From positions 744,001 through 808,000 of the forward strand of contig JAHQRK010000025.1 of the NCBI GenBank assembly GCA_019828595.1: DNA of 64,000 bases, in the 5' to 3' direction. Below the pieces are notes generated by a model that worked only from the letters and a program-made list of their open reading frames with translations, ran no database searches and was not told where the DNA came from. Shown here in pieces: positions 43,617 through 53,639 of this stretch (its first letter is position 1; the number at the start of each line of letters is the position of its first letter). Made by a program: the position numbers and the translations under genes. Source of the DNA: Aphanomyces cochlioides (taxonomy: Eukaryota; Oomycota; Saprolegniomycetes; Saprolegniales; Verrucalvaceae).

Positions 43617-43770
43617 TTATCGGCTCTCAGAAAAGTTAATCGCGCATTCGTCTGCTACATGTTTCAAACTATTGGAGTGACTTTCAGAGTATTTTTGACT
43701 CAGGCCAGATTCTTCATGTGCAATCGCGGCATTTGTCATAGAAGGAGGTGCAAATGGAAGGTTGGAAACG
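43617..43770 (-). pseudogene. FLR-family relic (C-terminal end)
   Basis: Reads NAAIAHEESGLSQKYSESHS, then NSLKHVADECAINF, matching RIALAWTDQGLRQKYTENEC and LKQLADDPAIDLF of the copy at 48371. Only the last 40 codons survive. Confidence 0.6.
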
Positions 43771-43913
43771 CAACCTAAGAATCCACGATGTCTATCTCCA
43801 TAGTGTTTGTTTCGTGATTGGATACAGTCGCAAATTTGGCCACTGTAACATTTCTCAATTGACCGAGTGATGAACGAAATCAAGGTACAGTAATACCCCC
43901 ATATAACGTACAA

Positions 43914-45329
43914 GGCTTAGATATAAATTATGAAAGGTATAATTATTGTCTTGTCTTCGGAATTCACAGAAAAATAATCCTACTATGTATATTTCAGCCA
44001 ATCAATAGTTATTAAAAGTTGTGCGGTGTTTAATTGGCCAAAAGCACAAGTCATGAGACAGCGACTCTTACGTGCAAGTCTCAAATGGCAATCGAAAACG
44101 CCTTTATTGACTTCAAAAGGCAGGCAATCATCAGCACACTTGAGACTACCTTAGAGTTTAGAGTTTGTTCTAAGGGTGTTTAAATTGATGGTAATTAACA
44201 TTCGCCTGAATGAAGTTGTTATGATAAGTGACTCTGGAGACAAATTTGAATTTGAATTGGCTCTTTAAAAATGCTGCATGTTGACACGTACCAGCTGTTG
44301 TTCTTTTGAAACACACTTTGTATGTAGACCTTCACGTTAGTTTATATAAGCTCAGTAGTGATGAGAAGTGTATCCAGTGATTATCCTAAACGATATCAAT
44401 TTACTATTACATCACAAGATGACCGATTGAGTATATGCGTATGGCTCATGGCACATCTGATGTCTGGACAAGTTCCTGTGGCATTTCATCGTATGAATCA
44501 CTCACTACAGGCTTGCTCGTAGCAAAAGCAATTTACCCCCTTGTTTTATATGTTGACGTATGATAACGACGCTTTTCTCAATGTTTTTAGTTATATCTCA
44601 ATAAGTTCTAAAGGATTGCAGTAGCGTATGACATATCTCTAATATAACGATGAGTGATAAAACCACGCTAGTGGATTCCAGCCATAAGTTGAAATGAAAC
44701 ATCGCGTTGCGTGGACAGAAAGAAAAGGGAATACAACACCTCAACTGCTCAACGCTTCTCACTATCTTAACTTGTTGTGCTGCACTTCTTAGCAATCATT
44801 CTTCATCATATTGCATCTTATCTACGACTCGTCAAACGTCAGTCAAGGTCAGACCGTGTTTTCTTGTTGCTATTTTTGGGATTTTCTCGAAATGTGATTG
44901 GCTCATTTTCCCGCAGAAAAATCCTTCTGTGGATTGCATTCCATTCGCATTCCACTCAAACTTTATTTTATTTCAAGGTTGTTTCGTATGGTATGGTGTT
45001 GACTGTAGAACTGTCTATGGTGATTTGATTATCCTCTAGCTGGAACCCGTTTCAATTTTTCTGTACCCAAGGATGTTGATGATGTCCATATAAATTTTGT
45101 TGAAAAAACATAATCTTGTTGGATGCTTAACATTACCAATCCTGGCCATTACTTTTCCTTGAGCTGTTGTGCAACCTTGTTGTGAGCCAAGTTCGAATGC
45201 TCTATGCTGGCGATGATTGACACAGCTTGAGTGATCTTATACAGTGTAAGCGCTGTTTTATCTCTTCATACGGCACGTTGTCATGAATCATCTTAAGTAG
45301 TATCGTTCATGACAACCAATGATTGCTTC
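43914..45329. other. AT-rich, no supported gene
   Basis: About 1.4 kb with no frame above 110 codons and no recognisable motif on either strand (44707-45039 plus is the longest). No match to the FLR family or to transposons was noticed. Confidence 0.4.
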
Positions 45330-45525
45330 TAAGACAAATGATAACTTTTCATGATGTGAAACTTGGTCCTGCATTTATACATCGTTGGATACTCATCGAA
45401 TGGAATAACGATGAGTATCCAACAATGTATAAATGGATACTCATCGAATGGAATAACGATGAGTATCCAACGATGTATAAATGCAGGACCAAGTTTCACA
45501 TCATGAAAAGTTATCATTTGTCTTA
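45330..45525. repeat. 196-bp nested palindrome
   Basis: 45330-45420 and 45435-45525 are close to perfect reverse complements around a centre near 45427, starting TAAGACAAATGATAACTTTT. Inside each arm is a smaller hairpin (GGATACTCATCG ... CGATGAGTATCC around AATGGAATAA). As a result both strands show almost the same open frame, which is an artefact of symmetry. It would form a long cruciform or hairpin. Non-autonomous element or a folded RNA source are possible. Confidence 0.85.
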
Positions 45526-46750
45526 GTTTGCATCCAATCGCAATCGATATCTCAATCGAGTCATTTCAATCGAGCAATCATCCATTCTCGACGTCCACCA
45601 GTACAGCAAATGCACTTGGACTCACGCAATGTACGTTGTTGACAATACTCATCATGCCGTCTGTTATCGAAATGCGATTGAAAAATTGTCGTTTGTGGAA
45701 GTCTCAGAAAATTTATCCAATCACAAATGGTGTTCCTTTCCATAGGGAAATGAAAGTAATTGATTATGAGTCCTAGCTACAGAATTTTTTCACTTCTCAT
45801 ATGCACCAACCTTTTCAACGTTGGTTGGATATATTCTCAACAGCAAATTTCTTGTTGGAAATCTGTGTGATGAAGGGTGCTTTCGTTGAAAACTTGAAAC
45901 CAAATTTTGACCATTCAACGTTGGAAAAATTTGGATTGAAACAATTTGTCGTGTGAGAAGCTTCGTGGTCATATACACAAAGGGTTTGGTTCCTGGTGCT
46001 GATTGTGGAGTTGTGATCCAAGACTTCATGATGACCATCCACTCTGGGCGATATGCGTGGAATCACCCACGACGATACTGTTCATGGTCGACTTGAGCCA
46101 TGAAGGCAATCGGAATCGCCATCAACCAACTAGTCTGTGAAGATCATGGGAATGCTGTTGTTGTTGCTGCATCGCAACTCATAGATTTTCTCTCCATTCA
46201 AATGCGAGGGCACCTACTTGATGGGCGATGCCACTTCATCTGTTCTAGGAGATCGATGTCCACAATGCTGTGAAGCTCATCAGCAGCGTACTTGGAACTC
46301 TTCTGGAAGCTACAATGCCTGCCTGTTGTGCTAGAAAGAGCCTCGCTTTGCCGCTAACACGCAGGGATTGGAACGATGCGACTTTTGGCCGTTCTCGCAT
46401 TGACTTCGTATACCGTCGTGGCTTTCCATCAGCCTTCCCAAGACTCACTAGTTATGATGGCGTATGAACAATCTCGTTGGTGTACAAAGACCGCGCTCTG
46501 AAAAGAGAAGGGAAGAAACAAAAGGAATGCAAACACGGCAAGAAAGCCTAGTGCCATTGTCCAGGTCGATCTAGTAGGAGAGCTGCATATCCCCCTGCCA
46601 GAGAGTTGAAGGCCAAGAGCCGCAAGCTTCAGGGAAAGTACGAGAGGATGGGATGTAAATTCGGTAGTGTCCGAAACAGGTCATATCCGGGTCAGGTCAC
46701 ACTTTTGGGTCACACTACAAAATTGAACATATCTCCCTCACCAGGAAGAG
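45526..46750. other. Unassigned; possibly a decayed gene
   Basis: On plus, 45780-46600 contains several sizeable stop-free pieces (for example HQPFQRWLDIFSTANFLLEI near 45803 and AIGIAINQLVCEDHGNAVVV near 46105) in two frames, which suggests a decayed coding sequence. I do not recognise the family. Around 46640-46680 and 47041-47095 the motif GTAAATTCGG recurs next to repeat R1. Confidence 0.3.
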
Positions 46751-47050
46751 TTAAAGCGCCATACTTTGTCATTCTCTAGCAGGCCTCATCAGGGTGGCGG
46801 CACAGCCTTACGGCCTACCTGCCGCCTTACCCGATGAGAGAAAATATAAAGAAACCCCTTTTTAGTGCACGTTGGGGGCTCCCTCCTCGGCAAGCGGATG
46901 TCTGACGTCGTCCGCGCAGTTTAAGGCTTCGCAATTGCTGCTCGAATGAGAAAAACCTAAAATCTGATCAGAAATTTGAATAAAACCATGAGAAAAACCA
47001 GTAAAAAACCTGTGACCTGACCCGGACCTGACCTGTAAAGGATTCTTCCG
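46751..47050 (-). repeat. Interspersed repeat R1, longer copy
   Basis: Reverse complement corresponds to 17605-17820 with two extra internal blocks. It contains the GC-rich hairpin near 46795-46830. Its outer edge at 47041-47095 shows a short duplicated GTAAATTCGGCGGTCGAA. Confidence 0.7.
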
Positions 47051-47376
47051 TAAATTCGGCGGTCGAAGGATGTAAATTCGGCGGTCGAACTGGGGCAGTT
47101 TTCGTCGCTTGAGGCTGTGGCTCATGGTGACGCAGGTGGACTCGTCAGCGCTAGCGTTGGTGTGTGTGGGGGGGGCAGGATTGGTAGTCGGTGGGATCGC
47201 CGGGGTCGGCTTAGGCAAAATAAAGTTATGGAGCCAATTTGGGAGGATTCAGTTGTGTGGCTCACGACAACTCTAGGAGGATACTCAATGCAACCACGCA
47301 TAGTTAATTTAACATGATGAAATAGCGTGGATGCGCTGGGCATTTTCTAATCCTGCTTTCACGTCTACCTAAGCTT

Positions 47377-47421
47377 ATCCTAGTTGCTAATCATTATAAT
47401 AAAATGATTAGCAACTAGGAT
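47377..47421. repeat. Perfect 18-bp hairpin
   Basis: ATCCTAGTTGCTAATCAT at 47377-47394 pairs perfectly with 47404-47421 around a 9-base loop (TATAATAAA). It lies 8 bases from the MITE-like element that follows. Could be another small element end or a transcript hairpin. Confidence 0.75.
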
Positions 47422-47428
47422 TAAATAT

Positions 47429-47693
47429 AGGAAATGACTATTTCCCCCCTATTTTGGCTATTCCCCCCCCCTAAAATTCATTTTTGTTAGATTTTTGCCC
47501 TCGCTTCCCAAAAATCGACTGCCATTTAAGAGCTCTTAACTACTGCAAACACTTAAAATTTGCCAAAGTTATGGGCGTCATCGCGGGAGCTCACGGCCAT
47601 GCCCCTAACTGTCGGAAATGCTAGACATAAATGTATCAAAAATGAATTTAGGGGGGGGGAATAGCCAAAATAGGGGGGGAATAGTCATTTCCT
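47429..47693. mobile_element. 265-bp MITE-like element with long TIRs
   Basis: Left arm 47429-47486 and right arm 47637-47693 are inverted repeats of about 57 bp with few differences, starting AGGAAATGACTATT and containing C-rich runs and CTATTTTGGCTATT. The 150-base centre has no coding capacity. It abuts an FLR-family relic on its right. A TA-rich target duplication is possible but not clear. Confidence 0.75.
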
Positions 47694-47695
47694 CA

Positions 47696-47850
47696 ATATA
47701 TTATATTTCTAAGGACGTATCCTGGTTTCGACAATATTTTCCATCAACATCATATCCAGTCTCGTGTAGAACCTGTGATTCTATAGACTTCATTTCTATA
47801 GGCTCAGTGATGTGGAAAAGACTGAGCAATAGTGAGGTTGGATGGGAGAT
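47696..47850 (+). pseudogene. FLR-family relic
   Basis: Reads SKDVSWFRQYFPSTSYPVSC, then ISIGSVMWKR, which resembles TDVxWFRQYVDPxxSI of the family. Short and uncertain beyond this. 47851-48370 holds no recognisable gene. Confidence 0.45.
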
Positions 47851-48370
47851 GTATGAAGTTCGGAAGTTGGAGAGAATCAACTCGTTGACATTCTACGTGA
47901 GATTGTATATTACACCACCTATCGAGTCAATTCTGATTTGACTCAATCACATAGTATTGTGAGAATTTATCATGCATTGATAAAGTTCTTGTGCGAAACT
48001 CAAGTCAAATAAACCGCTCCCATCTTTGACTATGGGCGCAAAGTTGCCTTCGTCTTAATTACTCGCCATGAGATCGTCCATAATCGCTGTCCGTTTGTCT
48101 TAACGTACCTAACATCATTGAGATCTTTTCAACGTTCCAAGCCGTTTTCGCGAAGGACTTGTTCAAACATCGACACTTGGGCTAGCTGTACGCACATTGC
48201 TGGCACCATTCGAGCTTGCAGGGTCAGTCACGTCATTGCTGAACGGCTTCTCAATTGCAACATTGGATAAATAATGCATACTGCATAGAAATATATCCCG
48301 AATCGAAATGTGAACAGGAGAACGCGCACTCCATTCATTCTATCAATGGAGTTTTACTAATCTTCTCTGG

Positions 48371-49412
48371 TCAGGTGACTCTTCTAAATAGGTCAATCGC
48401 AGGATCATCTGCCAATTGTTTCAAAGTATTACATTCGTTTTCAGTGTATTTCTGACGCAGGCCTTGGTCTGTCCACGCAAGGGCGATTCTTTTAACTCTA
48501 GGAAACACAGCGTCGAACAACTCCGTCGCTAAATCATAAGTCACCGAACAGTCGTTTAAAAGCAGCTCTTCAAGAGTTGGATGATCGCGGATAGTACTGG
48601 CAAGTTCACATGTTACTTGAAGTGTAGAGGTTTCGATCCTGAGCGTCTTCACTTTTGATTGTTGAAACAATGGGATCAACGCTTCCCACACAAAATAGAA
48701 TGTATCAAAATTGTGAGTGTCCAAACGCAATACTTTCACGTGTGTTTCAAGCACAGGCTGAAGAGGAGCAATAAAAATTTCCAATATCTTTGACATCGGA
48801 CGCTGAACAGGAAAGATTGTTAACGCTCGAAATTACCAGAGTCAATTCCTTCACTGGTCGACGATAACTGATACTAGTACGATAGTGCAAGGGTGCGTCA
48901 TTGATTTCGATAAACTCGACATATTCGGCTGTTGAGCTTTTCAATGCAGCCGTGATAACGTCGTAGCGAAGACTTTCACTTTCCCAGCCAAAGTAGCTCA
49001 GTTCCAAGTGCCGAAAGGGCTGGGATGCAATCCACTGGGTGAGACTTCTCGCCATGACCTCTGAGATAAAGCAAGTTGGAAAACGTCTTTGAGGATTTGC
49101 CAACGCTACCAGGACTTGAAGTGATGTACTCGTCGCGGCAAGACTGAAAATAGCCTCTGCAATTGGCTGGGTGCAACAAAAACCTCTCGCAATGAAAATC
49201 TCCAGGTGGTCAAGATACGACAGGGCTTCGACAATCCTTTGTGGGCCAAAGAGGTCGAGTTCCAACGAAGCGATGCGAAATGGTTTCCATTTGATCAAAC
49301 GCTTTGGATCGACGTATCCCGTTATATTTGATGGTCCCGTGTATTCAAGCGAAGTCTTGGGATTCATGTAGCAACGCAACCAGTGAAGATCCATATTGTC
49401 ATCGATCTAGCG
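48371..49412 (-). pseudogene. FLR-family gene, 5'-truncated, frameshifted
   Basis: Frame 49394-48747 starts at MDLHWLRCYMNPKTSLEY (upstream codons read DDN but then a stop), with WKPFRIASLELD, IFSLAATSTSLQVLV, VMARSLTQWIASQPFRHLEL and FGWESESLRYDVITAALKSS. A shift near 48790 moves to 48796-48371 with VLETHVKVLRL, LIPLFQQSKVKTLRI, IRDHPTLEELLLND, VKRIALAWTDQGLRQKY and DPAIDLF. The F-box-like block is missing, where the sequence meets the truncated 3' end of the next copy. Confidence 0.8.
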
Positions 49413-49449
49413 ACAGAAAAGTATTAACTCTTGGTTGAAACGTGTGCTA

Positions 49450-50658
49450 TCATAAATGTCCTCTACGCACCATGAAATCCATAAGAGACGTGAGGAGATT
49501 TTTCAGTGTGGCAGGAGCGTTGCTCAAAAGGACCACCACGCCAGAGTAAGGCACATGGCACTCATCGTCCAGAACTAATGTTTCAAGAGTCGGGTGACAG
49601 TGCAAGCCTTCTGCCATTTCACTTGCCTCATCTTCAGAGCAGAAAAATTTCTCGAACTTCAAAACCTTCAACTGAGCTTGTTGCAATACTGGCGCGAGAT
49701 TTTCCCAGAGAACGTCAAATTCCGTAACATGAGGCTGAGATAGCACCAACTCGTCGGTTTCCAAGAAGAAAAGTCCAAAGTGGTATATGAAGTCATGTAC
49801 GTGGTTCAAATCCACGGTATGATACCGTTTTCTTCCAAAGTCGTAGAAGTCCAAATGAGTTTGCCTCGTGAGCCGATGGTACTTGGCTGTAACAGAAAAA
49901 TCTGCACAATCATACTCAGAGATACCAAACTTCTCGATGGTTTCACAAGCCAAGACTGCTGTCATGACTTCCTTCCGAAGATTGGAGTCTTTCCATGAAA
50001 AACTGTATAGTTCCAGGACACGGACTAGTTGGGTTGTAATCCACTGGATTAAGTCTTTTGCCATTGACATGGTAAGAGCGCAGTGACGATCACCAAAGTA
50101 TCTTCTATCAGAAGTTCGTAGATATAAGTGTCGAAGCGATGAACTTGACGCGGCATACTTCAACATTGCTTCAGTTCGGAATGGGGTCATGCCATGTCCA
50201 CGAAATACTTCAAGATAGTTAAGATACGACAGGCCTTCAATAAAATGCTTGTCAAAATAAATCGAAGTAATAATGATCCAAGTAATTCGAAGATCTTTCC
50301 ACTCGACCAAAACATGAGGCAGCAACTCCCTCCCCATCCAATGTATCGATGTCATGTGACCCACGAATTGACGAAACCAATCCAAATTTGTCGAGACATT
50401 CACACCAACTTCCGAGTAGTATTTGGCAATGGCTTCGATATGGTCTTGAGAAACAGCAGTCATTTTTGTCAAGTCGAGTCGTGGCCACAATTCGTTCGCC
50501 TTCCAACCTAACACATGAAGCTGCCAGAGATGTTCAAGAGGTCCAAGGTCTTGGATGGGTCGAAGGGCTTCAAGAAATGCTTGGACAAAACTCCATTCAG
50601 GTATGAAGAAGGCCACTTTAACGAGAATCTCCGGCGGCATTGTCCTGGTGCACGGCAT
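49450..50658 (-). CDS. FLR-family F-box-like/LRR protein
   Basis: Uninterrupted frame of 402 residues from ATG 50658. Residues 8-60: F-box-like block (MPPEILVKVAFFIPEWSFV, LGPLEHLWQLHVLGW). About 65-110: LWPRLDLTKM, HIEAIAKYYSEV, LDWFRQFVGH. About 118-175: WKDLRITWI and LKYAASSSSLRHLYL. About 195-235: LTMSMAKDLIQWITTQLVRV, FSWKDSNLRKEVMTAVL. About 320-385: LAPVLQQAQLKVLKF and LHCHPTLETLVLDDE. The end (LKNLLTSLMDFMVRRGHL) lacks the IDLF tail of other members, so the 3' end is truncated near 49450. By family logic a protein-interaction module with F-box-like and LRR-like parts, possibly a ubiquitin-ligase substrate adaptor; this is inference. Its first 80 percent lies in the left arm of the large inverted repeat. 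Confidence 0.75.
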   Translation of the reverse strand: MPCTRTMPPEILVKVAFFIPEWSFVQAFLEALRPIQDLGPLEHLWQLHVLGWKANELWPRLDLTKMTAVSQDHIEAIAKYYSEVGVNVSTNLDWFRQFVGHMTSIHWMGRELLPHVLVEWKDLRITWIIITSIYFDKHFIEGLSYLNYLEVFRGHGMTPFRTEAMLKYAASSSSLRHLYLRTSDRRYFGDRHCALTMSMAKDLIQWITTQLVRVLELYSFSWKDSNLRKEVMTAVLACETIEKFGISEYDCADFSVTAKYHRLTRQTHLDFYDFGRKRYHTVDLNHVHDFIYHFGLFFLETDELVLSQPHVTEFDVLWENLAPVLQQAQLKVLKFEKFFCSEDEASEMAEGLHCHPTLETLVLDDECHVPYSGVVVLLSNAPATLKNLLTSLMDFMVRRGHL

Positions 50659-52764
50659 TGTGTCGCGTTGTGGAAAAGTTGATTCTGAATGTTCTGCGAT
50701 GTCTCAAAAAAAATTGAAATATTTTCAATATTTCAGCTACGAATTTTATACCAAATTACACTTTCTGCCGTCGTGTAGTGACTTCAGATCCGACTAATTG
50801 TTATAAGCATAATGCACTAGGGATCTCCACTACCGTATACACTGATTGTGGAACATCTCAGAGATTTAAAATCAAAGGCCTGATTGCATCAATGCTATTT
50901 CGATTACGCAGAATACTGACTTGTCATCGGAAATCGTATCTCGGTGGAGATATTTCATCTTTTTAACCAATGATTTAGTTCTATCTACTTTACCTTGTGT
51001 AAATTGGATAATGCAGCCTGTAGTGACCGCGCTGGTGCTTTCGTCGAACGATGACCATTTGATCGTGAGCCGATAGAACTAATAAGGTCAACACAATAGA
51101 GGCTACATCCACCAAGAGGTTTATATTTAATGAAAGGATATCATTTTGTGTTTTCAGCGACTCAAACACAGCGACTCTTCGTCAAATTACTATGCTATCG
51201 CGTGGTTCACACGTTCCATGCCATGTGACAAAATCACCACTTCGTTATGGTATCACGTTCTGCATGTATAGTCTTGAAGCATATTTTCATACCACGAGCT
51301 CAATTCCATGTTAAAAAGTTAATTATCTTATCCTAAGACTTATATATCTAGAGATATTGTTTCGTCTTTCTCGATGGATCATATCCGCATTTCCCTCACA
51401 TGCTTTTTATCATCGTAGTGTAGCTCGTGTGGAAATTCCGGGACTTCTGTGGCTCCTAGAATCACTTAATAAATCATCGTCGCTCTACAAGTTTCACGCC
51501 TGGATCAATAATTCATGAACGTCTGGCAAAATTTCAATATCAAAATGCCATTTTCAGCTAAATTGGGATCAACGATTTATGGCATATTCAAAATGGAGGT
51601 AAAACCTCTATTTCGTAAAATGGCATTTTGGGAGCCTCCAGTGAGTATATCCCAACCGAAAATATAGGATTTGGTGCAAAACTCTCCGAGATAATCAAGG
51701 TCATATTTTTACCTCAATAATTGAATTTGGCCTCAAAATGGCATTTTGGGCCTATTTATTGTAATATTTTCGGTTGCCAGACGGGCCATGAGTGATTATA
51801 TAAGAAATTGGAGCACTTTTCCACACGTGCTTCCTCCCAAGAATTTAGATATAAATGCTTCTCCTTGTAGTTACTCTCTAAGTAGTAGATTGACTCTGCA
51901 ATGAGCCTTATGCCCTCTTTGGAGTCAATCTTGTCAGCTCACTCATATTCACTATTTCTTCATGCTTTGATTGGCTCTATCCATCGTATCTCGACCGAAA
52001 TACGATTGCCATAAATAAAATTATGACATACAAAAATCAATATAATTAAAATCGAATGCCTAAATATAATTTTTGGGAAAATGGAATTTGTATTTCGAAA
52101 AAGATATGATGACCTAATTTTACCCAATACAAAGATATGAATTACGGTTTTTGAATAATTTTAGAAAATTGGTAAAAATATATTTTCTCGTGAAAAGGTC
52201 AGGGCTATTTGTAATGGTGAGTGATGTTGTCGTCGAAGTCGCCTTCTTCATTCCAGAGTCGGCCGCAACAAACATTTTCAGAAGCCCTTCATCCAGCCAA
52301 TGCTCTCGGCTCTCCGTCGAACATTTCCAGAAAAATTTACTTGGGAGTCCCACGACCATTGACCTTCACTTGATTGCATGCACCGTTCATGCTCTCGTTC
52401 CTAATAATTTTGGTGGAAACAGAGGCCTTCAACTCGACAAGTTTCATCGAAGAAGTCCTGCGTGATTCTCACAAAAATCACATGGATTTTGATGAAAATG
52501 TCCTGTAATTTTCATTGTGATCGCAGAGGCAAAATGGTTGTTTCAACGGCCAAGGTTTCCCGGATACCATCGTGATGTTGTGCAAAATATGGCGAGGTCA
52601 ATTCGCGATTCGGCAGTGTACGAGAAGCGTTCCATGTTGGTCAAATATGTAGTAGAATAAATGTTCTGCCATAAATTTCATGTGAGAAATCTTACTTGAA
52701 ACAAAATAAACTGCGTTGAAAACTCCACATAAGGCAATGTGTGTTGTCACGATGACACGTGAAT
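49701..52764. repeat. Large inverted repeat, left arm
   Basis: Reverse complement of 53640-56714. Paired coordinates sum to 106415 over the outer part and 106396 over the inner part; the change is explained by 19 extra bases (around 55158-55176) in the right arm. About 8 extra bases (52751-52758) are in the left arm at the inner edge. All translated frames in the two arms are identical, so divergence is extremely low. It contains most of an FLR gene, its promoter region, and an older FLR relic. Confidence 0.95.
52205..52400 (+). pseudogene. FLR-family relic in left arm
   Basis: Reads MVSDVVVEVAFFIPESAATN, the F-box-like start of the family, then loses the frame (LGSPTT where LGPLEH is expected). 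The identical relic occurs inverted at 53996-54191. Confidence 0.6.
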
Positions 52765-53639
52765 ACGAGCAAGTAACAATGCCCAGGATTCAGCCAGCAC
52801 TCACGTACTTTATGTTATCTTCATCATCCGACGTTTCAACACACCAATGTGGAAGCCACTCTCCCTCTCACCAGATATCAGCGTCAAGCAAGATCGCATT
52901 GACCAATCCAATCCAAAAGTTTTAATGGCACTAATAAACTCGATTTCGTTGTCGTCTCTGGGGCTCATATCGCTTCGAATCGGTTTGGGTTGTGAGATAA
53001 TTCAAGACGGCTTGTAAAACTGCATCCCAACGAAATCACCCAAAGCTCAGGAAAGGCAATGAGCAATGAATTCCAGGACTGGGTTCATTCTTCGTGAAAT
53101 TCTGGGAACCTTTTGAATTCAACCTCCGTATCGCCACTGAAAGGACATCGTGAGTCGATGAAACTCGCATGTGACGCTTGGTTGATCCAAAGGACCATCA
53201 ACTGTTGACATGCTTCCAACTAAAAAATAGGTATATCTGCTGCCATGTACCATTCGTGGGTGACACAGCCCGAAACAGGAATTGTTCGGCCCATGAATCT
53301 CCATTCCGCTAATTCTTCTGACTTAGCAAGCGCTCTGCTCTGCGCAGCGTTTCAAGAGTTGCAATTGAGTAGAGTGGGCAAGAACGGTGGCATAAATATT
53401 CTCAATACTAATACATGACATCCATAGTGTTGGAGCATCCTCGGACCATTGACCTTGACTCAAGTCAAGCTTGACAAAGAAACTAAAGGGACTTTATTGA
53501 TTGTAATTTTTGTCGTGGAGAAATCGTCGTGACTCTCCGTATGTGTAGCGTAATACTGCTGTAGCTGTCCACCAAGATATATCCATGTCCTTGCCAAAGC
53601 TGCGTATATTACCTGATCTCCACAGAAGCACAACTATGC
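52765..53639. other. Spacer between inverted-repeat arms
   Basis: 875 bases unique in the window. Short frames only (longest 53119-53304 minus, 61 codons), no motif recognised, no obvious transposon termini. Confidence 0.6.

Noticed and set aside
45323..45526. Open frames on both strands with the same protein text
   Set aside because: Direct consequence of the palindrome; not a gene.
46245..46467. Small genes on either strand
   Set aside because: Overlapping short frames without motif or repeat support.
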